The position numbers were made by a program, and so were the translations under genes. The notes below the pieces were generated by a model. The model made no database searches, had not been told where the DNA came from, and was given only the letters and a program-made list of their open reading frames with translations. This document shows positions 26,664-34,795 of a stretch of 64,000 bases of DNA, piece by piece. Position 1 is the stretch's first letter. Each line of letters begins with the position of its first letter. This stretch comes from UBA2259 sp964543485 (lineage in GTDB: Bacteria > Patescibacteriota > Dojkabacteria > SC72). The stretch is from assembly GCA_964543485.1 (NCBI GenBank), contig CAZIYI010000001.1, positions 81,493-145,492 on the forward strand. Direction: 5' to 3'.

Positions 26664-28223
26664 TTATCGAGAAACCTTATAACAGTACAGTTCATCACCT
26701 TCGTTGCTTTCTACATCAATATCAAGAATCACACCACAATCTTCTCCCTGTTTTACCTCATGTACAGTTTCTTTTCCTTTTCGTAATGATTTTATTTTAC
26801 CTTCTGCCAATATTTCATCATTGCGAACAACATAACATTTACAATCTCTTTTTAATATTCCATCCTTAACCCTAGAACCGAGTACCTTAGAACCATCTGA
26901 AAGTACAAACATCATTTTTATTACAGCACTTCCAATCTCTTCTTCGACATGTGCAGGAGTAGACAACATCTCCAACGCATCTTCAACCTCTTCAACCAAT
27001 TTATAAATGATGGAGTAAGTTCTAACCAAAACTCCACTCTTTTTTGCTACATCCTCAGAGCCCTTTTCTATACCTACTTCAAAACCCAAAAGAATCGCTT
27101 TTGATAGTTTAGCCATCTCAATATCTTTATTTGTTATATCTCCAACTCCATCGGATACAATATTAACTGAATACTCATCTTTCTTAACTTTCACTAATGA
27201 TTGTTTTAATGCTTCTAGAGAACCTTGAGAAGAGCTCTTTACAATTACATTAAGAATCGTATCTCCGTCTTTCTGTTCTTCATCAAATATTGAACCGAAT
27301 ATGTCATCTTCAACAATACTCAAATCCTCTAATGTGGGTTCTACTTTGTACAAAGTAGAAAGTAATTTAAGATTACTCTTTTCTAAAATGAAAACCTCTG
27401 TACCTAAAGGTATTAAACTCGATATACCTATCACCTTACCACCACAACCACAAGACAAATCACAAATATTCTCTCCCTCCTCTGATATTATTCCTTTTAC
27501 TTTCTCAATTTCAAAACTTTCTCCTTTTTTATACCCTAACCAAGAGCCCTTACACAAATCTCCACTTATTAAGACCAACGAGGATATATTCCCTCTAGTC
27601 TTATCTTTTACTGATTCCAATACATAGGCCCTTGCAGCAACTCCCTGTGGTAAAACGCCCCTATCCTCTAAACCCTCAACATCAGCAACGAGATTGATTA
27701 AATCTAAAAGTTCGGAGATTCCTTTCCCAGTTTTTCCAGAAACCTCAATTACAGGTATATTTCCTCCCATACCCTCTACTTGTAACCCTTCGTTTGTAAT
27801 ATCTCTTTTAATCTTAGCAACATTTACATCAGGCAGATCAATCTTGTTTATCACAACAATGGGCTTAGCAGAAGACTTCTTTATTATCTCTATAGATTCA
27901 ACAGTTTGTGGCTTAACACCATCATTAGCAGCAACTATTAAAAGAACAATATCTGCAATACTACCTCCTCTAGATCTCATCAAATCAAATGCTTCATGAC
28001 CCGGAGTATCTATAAAGGTAATTTTTTTAGAAGCATCTTTATTCGGAGCAATTGTAAATACAGATATCTTTTGAGTTATACCACCTGCTTCACAACTTTG
28101 AACATGACTCTTTCTAATGTAATCAAGTATTGTAGTTTTTCCATGGTCAACATGACCCAATATTGCAACAATTGGGACTCTGGCTTGAGCACATATATTT
28201 TGTTTCTCAACTTTTTTAACCAT
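26664..28223 (-). CDS. infB: translation initiation factor IF-2, compact form
   Basis: GTPase that places initiator tRNA on the ribosome. G1 GHVDHGKTT, G3 DTPGHEAF and G4 NKID are all canonical, in contrast to the elongation factors here. At 519 aa it lacks the long N-terminal region of model bacteria and begins almost at the G domain (MVKKVEKQNICAQARVPIVA). Domains II-IV follow, with GVLPQGVAARAYVLES and the C-terminal IKSLRKGKETVHEVKQGEDC. It lies 27 nt downstream of nusA. No rimP, rbfA or truB is found between them. Confidence 0.95.
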   Translation of the reverse strand: MVKKVEKQNICAQARVPIVAILGHVDHGKTTILDYIRKSHVQSCEAGGITQKISVFTIAPNKDASKKITFIDTPGHEAFDLMRSRGGSIADIVLLIVAANDGVKPQTVESIEIIKKSSAKPIVVINKIDLPDVNVAKIKRDITNEGLQVEGMGGNIPVIEVSGKTGKGISELLDLINLVADVEGLEDRGVLPQGVAARAYVLESVKDKTRGNISSLVLISGDLCKGSWLGYKKGESFEIEKVKGIISEEGENICDLSCGCGGKVIGISSLIPLGTEVFILEKSNLKLLSTLYKVEPTLEDLSIVEDDIFGSIFDEEQKDGDTILNVIVKSSSQGSLEALKQSLVKVKKDEYSVNIVSDGVGDITNKDIEMAKLSKAILLGFEVGIEKGSEDVAKKSGVLVRTYSIIYKLVEEVEDALEMLSTPAHVEEEIGSAVIKMMFVLSDGSKVLGSRVKDGILKRDCKCYVVRNDEILAEGKIKSLRKGKETVHEVKQGEDCGVILDIDVESNEGDELYCYKVSR

Positions 28224-28250
28224 TTTAAACTATAATCTTTCATCTTAATA

Positions 28251-29459
28251 TTACTCTTCTTTTTTCTCTTCTTCTTTTTCTACAACCTCTTCTTGGGTTT
28301 GCTCAGCATACTCCTCAACAGCATCTTCCTTTTTCTCTTTCTTTTCTTTTTTCTTCTTATCTCCCTTCTCTTCAACTTCTTCATTCTCTTCCTGTATTTC
28401 TTCTGGTATCTCACCCTGGGCTCCAACAATATCAATCTTAATACCTGTCAATTTCCAAGCTAATCTTACATTTTGACCCTCTCTACCGATAGCTAAGGAT
28501 AGCTGATCAGAAGGAGAGATAACGGTTGCTGTATCATCAGATATTTCTACAGAATCAACCTTTGCAGGACTTAATGCATTAGCAACAAATCTCTCTAAAT
28601 CTTCATCCCATTCAATTATATCAATCTTTTCCTCGCCAAGTTCATTCATAATGTTTGCTATACGAACACCTCTCTGACCCACACATGAACCAATTGGATC
28701 AATACCATCTTGATGTGATACTACGGCAATTTTACTCCTAGAACCAGCTTCTCTTGCAACTGCCTTAATTTCAACTACACCAGATTCAATCTCAGGAACT
28801 TCCAATTTAAAAAGCTCTATTAAGAAATTAGGATCTGCTCTAGATACTAATATTTCAGAGTCTTCAATACTCTTAAGTAATACTTTGTACCTCTCTCCAA
28901 CTCTATAGAATTCATTAGCAATCTGCTCCTCTTGTGGCATAAATGCAGTTGCCTTGCCTATCTCCATTACTGCCATACCCTTTTGCATTCTTTGCATCAA
29001 AGCTGTATATACCTCTCCCACCTTATCACTAAATTCACTTATTACTGCATCCTTTTCAGATTCTCTTATCTTTTGTAGTAAAACCTGTTTAGCGGTTTGT
29101 GTAGCTATTCTCCCTAAATCGTCAGATGGCATCTCAATTTGAACTGAGTCTCCTACCTCAACACTTGGGGATATTAACTCTGCCTCACTTAATGCAATCT
29201 CTGTTTCAATATCGTTTACCTTTTTAACAACAACTTTCATTGCAAAAAGTTTAAACTCTCCTGTCTCTCTATCAACCTCTACTGCTAAATTACTACCTAA
29301 TTTTTCATCAATCTCCTCATATTCAACCTTTCCGTACTTCTCTTTTTTTACTGCACTTAATATTGCAGACTCTAAGGCCTTAAAGACCTCTTCTTTATCT
29401 ATTCCTCTTTCTGCTGCTATCTGATTTATGGCAGCTACTAACTCTGATGTCATTGCCAT
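28251..29459 (-). CDS. nusA: transcription factor NusA
   Basis: Elongation and termination factor of 402 aa. An N-terminal RNA-polymerase-binding domain is followed by an S1 domain (AVMEIGKATAFMPQEEQI) and two KH domains (DPIGSCVGQRGVRIANIMNE; LAIGREGQNVRLAWKLTG). The C-terminal acidic repeats of proteobacterial NusA are replaced by a low-complexity Lys/Glu tail of about 60 residues. It starts 35 nt after the dnaJ terminator, so its promoter must lie in that short AT-rich spacer. Confidence 0.95.
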   Translation of the reverse strand: MAMTSELVAAINQIAAERGIDKEEVFKALESAILSAVKKEKYGKVEYEEIDEKLGSNLAVEVDRETGEFKLFAMKVVVKKVNDIETEIALSEAELISPSVEVGDSVQIEMPSDDLGRIATQTAKQVLLQKIRESEKDAVISEFSDKVGEVYTALMQRMQKGMAVMEIGKATAFMPQEEQIANEFYRVGERYKVLLKSIEDSEILVSRADPNFLIELFKLEVPEIESGVVEIKAVAREAGSRSKIAVVSHQDGIDPIGSCVGQRGVRIANIMNELGEEKIDIIEWDEDLERFVANALSPAKVDSVEISDDTATVISPSDQLSLAIGREGQNVRLAWKLTGIKIDIVGAQGEIPEEIQEENEEVEEKGDKKKKEKKEKKEDAVEEYAEQTQEEVVEKEEEKKEE

Positions 29460-29494
29460 ATATACAAAATATTAAAAATTAATACATACATACT

Positions 29495-29521
29495 AAAAAA
29501 AAGGTGAGAAAACATCTCACC
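29495..29521 (-). terminator. intrinsic terminator for dnaJ
   Basis: On the minus strand GGTGAGA pairs with TCTCACC (7-bp perfect stem, 5-nt loop, 29503-29521), followed by eight T (29502 to 29495). It lies about 70 nt after the dnaJ stop and separates dnaJ from nusA. Confidence 0.85.
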
Positions 29522-29592
29522 ATATCTTTAATACATCTTCCAAACGAAGTATACCACAAGTGTGTATTAAAATCCAAATACCAAAAGATATT

Positions 29593-30690
29593 TTAGCTTT
29601 GTTTTAACTCCTCCCAAAGCTTCTTTTCTTCTCTACTTAATCTCTTAGGAATATCTACATCCACTCTCACATACAAATCTCCCCTTGTACCATCTTTACC
29701 TAATACTGGTGCACCTTCTCCCTTTACTCTAAATATGGTGCCCGGTTGTGTACCACTTGGTATTTTTAACTTAACATCACCTTTAATAGTTTCAATATCT
29801 ATCTTTCCACCAAGTACTGCGGTATGAACAGGTATACTTTCTACAGAGTACAAATCATTCCCTCTTCTATCAAATTTCTCAGATGGCTCGACCTCAACTT
29901 CAATAAATAGGTCTCCATATTCACCATTAATACCAGAGTTACCACCCTCTCTAAATCTTAACACCATTCCATCATACGCACCTGCGGGTATATGTATTTT
30001 CATATCCTCTGTCTTTGATTCAACTCCCTTACCTGCACAATTCATACAAACTTTTTCTGCAATATCTCCCATACCGCCACATTTAGAACACTGTGCCATT
30101 ACGGATATCTGACCTAAGAAACTGTTTTGAACTCTTCTTTCCCTTCCTGTTCCCTTACATACATCACATGTTTTTCTTTTACCTGTACTACTTCCTGTTC
30201 CCTTACACTCTTCACATTTTACATTTCTTTTAATCTTAACCTTAAACTCCCCACCCTTCATTGCCTCATCAAAACCGAATCTCATCTTGTACCTAATATT
30301 CTCGCCACCAAGATTTTGAGCTTCATTCTGATTCCCAAATCCAAAATCAAATCCAAAATTACTTCCATTTCCTCCAAAAAATGTATTGAAAATATCACCC
30401 ATATCAAAAGGTGTTCCACCGTAGTTGTATTCGTACCCACCACCATTGCCACTTCTTGGGTCAAAACCTTGAGTACCAGCATGACCATACTGATCGTAAG
30501 CTTGCCTTTTTGTTTCATCAGAAAGTACTTCGTATGCCTCCTGAACCTCTTTAAATTTATCCTCAGCACCATCATCTTTGTTTACATCTGGATGAAATTT
30601 CTTAACAAGCTTTCTGTATGCCTTTTTAATTTCTTCTTTTTTTGAACTCTTGTCTATACCAAGAACTTCATAGTAATCTCTTTTGTTCAT
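29593..30690 (-). CDS. dnaJ: chaperone DnaJ
   Basis: Hsp40 co-chaperone of 365 aa. The J domain has the HPD motif in KKFHPDVNKDDG. A Gly/Phe-rich linker (GNGSNFGFDFGFGNQN) precedes the zinc finger with four CxxCxGxG-type repeats (CEECKGTGS, CDVCKGTGR, CSKCGGMGD, CMNCAGKGV) and the C-terminal substrate-binding domains. DnaK and GrpE are not in this window. It has its own promoter and terminator. Confidence 0.96.
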   Translation of the reverse strand: MNKRDYYEVLGIDKSSKKEEIKKAYRKLVKKFHPDVNKDDGAEDKFKEVQEAYEVLSDETKRQAYDQYGHAGTQGFDPRSGNGGGYEYNYGGTPFDMGDIFNTFFGGNGSNFGFDFGFGNQNEAQNLGGENIRYKMRFGFDEAMKGGEFKVKIKRNVKCEECKGTGSSTGKRKTCDVCKGTGRERRVQNSFLGQISVMAQCSKCGGMGDIAEKVCMNCAGKGVESKTEDMKIHIPAGAYDGMVLRFREGGNSGINGEYGDLFIEVEVEPSEKFDRRGNDLYSVESIPVHTAVLGGKIDIETIKGDVKLKIPSGTQPGTIFRVKGEGAPVLGKDGTRGDLYVRVDVDIPKRLSREEKKLWEELKQS

Positions 30691-30699
30691 ATAGGTGAT

Positions 30700-30729
30700 A
30701 TTCTAGCAGACAAATGTATTAAGTGCCAA
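30700..30729 (-). promoter_or_regulatory. sigma70-like promoter for dnaJ
   Basis: Minus strand -35 TTGGCA (30729-30724), 18-nt spacer, -10 TAGAAT (30705-30700), then 9 nt to the dnaJ ATG. The predicted leader is only a few nucleotides long. Confidence 0.6.
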
Positions 30730-30752
30730 CAGATGACATCAAAATCTTTAAC

Positions 30753-30761
30753 TGGTAATAT
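30753..30761 (+). promoter_or_regulatory. extended -10 element for the sortase gene
   Basis: TGGTAATAT ends 7 nt before the ATG at 30769. It supports 30769 over the earlier in-frame ATG at 30733, and predicts a leaderless mRNA. Confidence 0.4.
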
Positions 30762-30768
30762 ATTTAAT

Positions 30769-31563
30769 ATGGAAAATGATATACGAATAAAAAGGGAAAA
30801 TGAAAGGAAAATATCTAATACAAAGAAAACTCTTTCTTGGGTTTTTGCTTTTATAGGGGTACTCATTATTGTAAGCCAATCTATACCCTTACTCTCCTCG
30901 TATATACAAGGAGAGGTTAACATCTTAAAACAGAAACTAATGAAAGATCCTTTGCCAGAATCATATAGGCAGTATATTGAAGACCAATTTGCATACTACG
31001 ATCCTGGAGTAAGTTACTTTGCGAATCTCTCAAATAGTGTTGAAAACCTTAAATACGATGGTCTATTTACATATGACCCAACAACTAAAACAACTAGAGA
31101 AGTACTTGTAGACAAAGAGTATGGTCAAAACATGTACATCAATATACCTTCAATAGATATACTCAATATACGAATAACTCCTAATGTAGAAAGTAGTAAT
31201 GAAGAAGTATATGATAGATATCTCAAATTCGGATTAGCACATTTTAAGGGCACCCCTATCCCTGGAGATGGAGGAAACTCCTTTATATACGGACATAGTG
31301 CAGTGATAAGTTTTTTTAATAGACACTCTAATCTCCCAGAAACAATATTTACCAAACTTGAGAATGTGGATATTGGAGATAGTGTAGAGATAGAGAGAGA
31401 GGATACTACTCTTTCATATATTGTTAGAAATAAAAAAATTGTTTCTCCAGATGATTTTTCCATTTTGAAAACCCAAGGAGATAAGGAGACTGTAACCTTA
31501 ATGACTTGTTGGCCACTTGGAGTCGGAACAAAGAGACTAATAGTAGTAGCTGAAAGAGTTTAA
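30769..31563 (+). CDS. sortase (first of two)
   Basis: Cysteine transpeptidase that attaches or crosslinks surface proteins. I prefer the ATG at 30769 (MENDIRIKRENERK; 264 aa) because a -10 element sits just upstream. One N-terminal transmembrane anchor (LSWVFAFIGVLIIVSQSIPLL) precedes the sortase barrel. The catalytic triad is visible: His in IYGHSAV, Cys in TLMTCWPLG and Arg in TKRLIVV. It leads a plus-strand run that includes a solute-binding protein and an Ig-like surface protein. Confidence 0.88.
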   Translation: MENDIRIKRENERKISNTKKTLSWVFAFIGVLIIVSQSIPLLSSYIQGEVNILKQKLMKDPLPESYRQYIEDQFAYYDPGVSYFANLSNSVENLKYDGLFTYDPTTKTTREVLVDKEYGQNMYINIPSIDILNIRITPNVESSNEEVYDRYLKFGLAHFKGTPIPGDGGNSFIYGHSAVISFFNRHSNLPETIFTKLENVDIGDSVEIEREDTTLSYIVRNKKIVSPDDFSILKTQGDKETVTLMTCWPLGVGTKRLIVVAERV

Positions 31564-31581
31564 TTTTTGTACAATGTATAT

Positions 31582-32883
31582 ATGGGAAATAATAAAAAGA
31601 AAATAGTAATACTCTCAATAATCGCTGGGATATTGCTAATGATAAATATATTGCTAATTAGTATGCTTCCAAGTAACAAATCTGTTGAGATAGTATTTTG
31701 GGGGTTCTGGGAAGAAGAAGAGGCAATGCATCCATTAATCGAAAAATACCAGCAAGAGAATCCAGGTATAACAATTAAGTATGCAATACAACCATTAAAA
31801 GATTACGAATCCATCCTCTATGGAAGATTACAACAATCTGATACTTCAAGTTTACCTGCACCAGATATTGCGATGATACATAATAATTGGTTACCCAAAT
31901 TTCAAAAATATTTATCTCCTCTACCAAACGACATTATGAGTGAGGATACATACTCGCAAGAGTTCTACCCAACCGCTATATTGGATTTTAAAGGAGGTGA
32001 TAATAATATATATGCCATACCATTACAGATTGATGGTTTGATGGTCATATACAACAAAGATATTCTCCAAAAAGAGGGATATTCAACACCACCTGCGGAT
32101 TGGGATTCCTTTATGGAACTAGCCAAAGATTTAACCATTAGAGATAGCGAAGGGAAAATTACTAGATCTGGATTGGCCATAGGAACCGCTAATAATATAA
32201 CGCACTCTTTTGATATTCTTTCATATTTCTTTTTACAGAACTTAGTACAGTTAATGAATGAAGATAGAACTCAAATACAACTTACTTCAGACAGGGCAAT
32301 CAGAGCATTTAATACATACACATCGTTTGTAATGGAAGAAGATGCAACTTGGGCAACATATCTCCCAAGTGATTTAACTTCTTTTGTTAACGGAGAATTA
32401 GCTATGATGTTTGGAACTAGTTGGAGAGCCCTAGACATACTTTCTCAAACAGAAGATATTGAATTCGGATTGGCTCCTTTACCACGATTACCCAATAACG
32501 AAGAGGTCTACTACTCAACATATTGGGGAACGACCGTTAGCAAATCAAGTAAAAACTCCTACGAGGCATGGAAATTTGTTGAATTTCTAAGCCAACCTGA
32601 ACAATTAAGAAGATTAAATCAAAATTCCGCTAAGATAAGGACGTTTGGAGAGCCATACTCTAGAGTATCTATGAATTCAGAAATGAAAGACATTGAATAT
32701 ACAGAAGCCCTTTCATACATGGCACCTTTTATGAAATCATGGCAGCTTGGCGATCAGCCAGTTGTAGAATCATTCCTAAATGAAGCAATAACTAATGTAA
32801 TAGAGGGAGATTCTGATAGTTTCTCTGAATTAAAGAATGCACAAGAAGATATTAATATTAAACTTGCAGAAAGTAATAAATAA
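31582..32883 (+). CDS. extracellular solute-binding protein, family 1, orphan
   Basis: The start is the ATG at 31582 (MGNNKKKIVILS); the frame begins earlier at a TTG. An N-terminal hydrophobic segment without a lipobox cysteine suggests a membrane anchor. The body matches sugar-type binding proteins: VEIVFWGFWEEEEAMHPLIE, IYAIPLQIDGLMVIYNKDIL, FVNGELAMMFGTSWR and YEAWKFVEFLSQPEQL. About 433 aa. No ABC permease or ATPase gene is adjacent; the neighbours are a sortase and an Ig-like protein. Confidence 0.85.
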   Translation: MGNNKKKIVILSIIAGILLMINILLISMLPSNKSVEIVFWGFWEEEEAMHPLIEKYQQENPGITIKYAIQPLKDYESILYGRLQQSDTSSLPAPDIAMIHNNWLPKFQKYLSPLPNDIMSEDTYSQEFYPTAILDFKGGDNNIYAIPLQIDGLMVIYNKDILQKEGYSTPPADWDSFMELAKDLTIRDSEGKITRSGLAIGTANNITHSFDILSYFFLQNLVQLMNEDRTQIQLTSDRAIRAFNTYTSFVMEEDATWATYLPSDLTSFVNGELAMMFGTSWRALDILSQTEDIEFGLAPLPRLPNNEEVYYSTYWGTTVSKSSKNSYEAWKFVEFLSQPEQLRRLNQNSAKIRTFGEPYSRVSMNSEMKDIEYTEALSYMAPFMKSWQLGDQPVVESFLNEAITNVIEGDSDSFSELKNAQEDINIKLAESNK

Positions 32884-32899
32884 AAGCTAATATATACAA

Positions 32900-34756
32900 A
32901 TGAGCTTTAAAATTGCCCCAATAAAAAAAAGACAAAGAAGTATTTTACTTACATTCCTACTTCTGCTTTCGCTACCTGTTTTTGTGTTCAGTTTACTTGA
33001 GAATCAAAGTTTTGATACCAGAAATAGAGCATTTGAAGAAATAGAATTAAGTGAACTTAATCCATGTATAATTACATTCCCGAATGTAAACCCCTACACC
33101 TTAGAAGTAAACAATACCGTTAGACTTCAGATTGATGCCCTATCAGAGCAGTATGGTATCAAAAGTATCATTGTGTCCGATGGTATAGGTAATACAATCT
33201 TTTCACAAACCTATAAAGATACCGTATCTAAAGTAACTGAATCCTTTTCATACACACCTACTATTGCTAGATCCTACAATTTAATGGGTACAATGGTTGA
33301 TAAAGGTGATAGGACTTTCGGATGTGCGATAAGCAGTCCCTACGATGTAAAAGGCGTAAAAGCCATACTAACAAATACCAAACCGGAATTTTTAACCTCA
33401 CCAAAAGAATCTAAACCATCACAAAGTATTCAAACAAATATTACTTACGAATACACATTAGAAGCACAAGACATTGATGGAGATACCATCAATTATTCCT
33501 ACTCCTTTACTAAAGGACAGGATTGGTTAAAGCCCTCGATCATTGATGATGGAGGTGATGGGAAATTAACAATTAAATTCAGAGGTACAACAGACAAACC
33601 TGGTAGTTATTTAGCCAATGTATTCATACACGATGGGTATAGTAAACATTTATCTTCTCAATCATGGGTAATCAGTGTAAGCCCAGAAGGCAATGATAAC
33701 CCAGTTGTTACGATAATAGAACCAGAACAAAATATTACAATTAAAGATAGCAACCCCATAAAAATAAGCTGGGAAGCTGTAGATAACAATGGAATCATCC
33801 GATATGAGATATATATATCTTCTAATCCTGTAAACGAACTGGCCTGGGATCCCATAAACTTAGAAATCCCTCCAACACAAACCTCATACGATTTAGATAC
33901 TAGTACTATTCCAGATGGCGCATACCGAGTAATTGTTAGAGCAATTGATAATCAAGATCCAGCAGCCGTAGGGATTGATGTTTCTGAAGAGATAATAATT
34001 GCAAAAGAGATAGAAGAGCCAGACGAACCAGATGATAAAGTTGTACTTCCACAACCTCAAATTATAAATATATCACCAACTGGAAGTGATGAAATAAGTA
34101 ATCTCACACCAACAATTAAAGCTTCTCTAATAGCAACAGAGAACGGTACTATCGAAGAATCCAGCATCCTGGTTAAGATTGATGGAAAAGATATCACGAA
34201 AGATATAAAAATAAATAAGATATCTGATTCTGAATACACTGTAATATACATACCCGAAAACGCATTAGATATTGGTCTTCATAAAATATCTATCTACTTC
34301 AAAGATTCAAACGGGGGTGAGATTGATAAAGAGTGGACTTTCAATATCTCCGGCTCTACACAAGATTCAGATGTATTCAACATATTTGGTTTTGAAATTC
34401 CAAAACGAACTGGATACATAATAGGAGGAGGAATTGGTTTAATAGCTCTCGCCATTTTAATTCCTTTAGTAATAATGGCCGTATGGAAAGACAATTCGAA
34501 AGAAATATCAACAGGGAGTGTTGTTCTACCTAAATCTTTACCTTCTACAGAAGATGTCTTCGTACCTCAATCACAAAATACTGTTGAGAATCTTGTGAAA
34601 GAAATTCCTACACCACCAGAGCCAGATATCCAAGAAGATGATATTCCAGAGCCAGATATTGATACAGTATTTGATGCACCTCTACCAGAAGATGGTTTCA
34701 CTAATATGTACCAACAGATTAAAGAAATCGAAGAGAAAGAAAACAAAGAGGCATAG
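32900..34756 (+). CDS. Ig/cadherin-like surface protein with C-terminal transmembrane helix and cytoplasmic tail
   Basis: Protein of 618 aa. An N-terminal signal-anchor (SILLTFLLLLSLPVFVFSLL) leads to three or four beta-sandwich regions, including a cadherin-like DIDGDTINYSYSF segment and an Ig-like VTIIEPEQNITIKDSNPIKI segment. A transmembrane helix near residues 500-525 (IIGGGIGLIALAILIPLVIM) is preceded by EIPKRTG. About 95 acidic, proline-rich residues follow in the cytoplasm. It is probably a surface scaffold or adhesin. PKRTG looks like a degenerate sortase site but is not a clear one. Confidence 0.7.
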   Translation: MSFKIAPIKKRQRSILLTFLLLLSLPVFVFSLLENQSFDTRNRAFEEIELSELNPCIITFPNVNPYTLEVNNTVRLQIDALSEQYGIKSIIVSDGIGNTIFSQTYKDTVSKVTESFSYTPTIARSYNLMGTMVDKGDRTFGCAISSPYDVKGVKAILTNTKPEFLTSPKESKPSQSIQTNITYEYTLEAQDIDGDTINYSYSFTKGQDWLKPSIIDDGGDGKLTIKFRGTTDKPGSYLANVFIHDGYSKHLSSQSWVISVSPEGNDNPVVTIIEPEQNITIKDSNPIKISWEAVDNNGIIRYEIYISSNPVNELAWDPINLEIPPTQTSYDLDTSTIPDGAYRVIVRAIDNQDPAAVGIDVSEEIIIAKEIEEPDEPDDKVVLPQPQIINISPTGSDEISNLTPTIKASLIATENGTIEESSILVKIDGKDITKDIKINKISDSEYTVIYIPENALDIGLHKISIYFKDSNGGEIDKEWTFNISGSTQDSDVFNIFGFEIPKRTGYIIGGGIGLIALAILIPLVIMAVWKDNSKEISTGSVVLPKSLPSTEDVFVPQSQNTVENLVKEIPTPPEPDIQEDDIPEPDIDTVFDAPLPEDGFTNMYQQIKEIEEKENKEA

Positions 34757-34780
34757 GAAGTTCTCCTCTCACTCCCATTT

Positions 34781-34789
34781 TGATATAAT
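34781..34789 (+). promoter_or_regulatory. extended -10 element for alaS
   Basis: TGATATAAT ends 6 nt before the alaS ATG at 34796, again predicting a leaderless mRNA. Confidence 0.6.
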
Positions 34790-34795
34790 CATACG

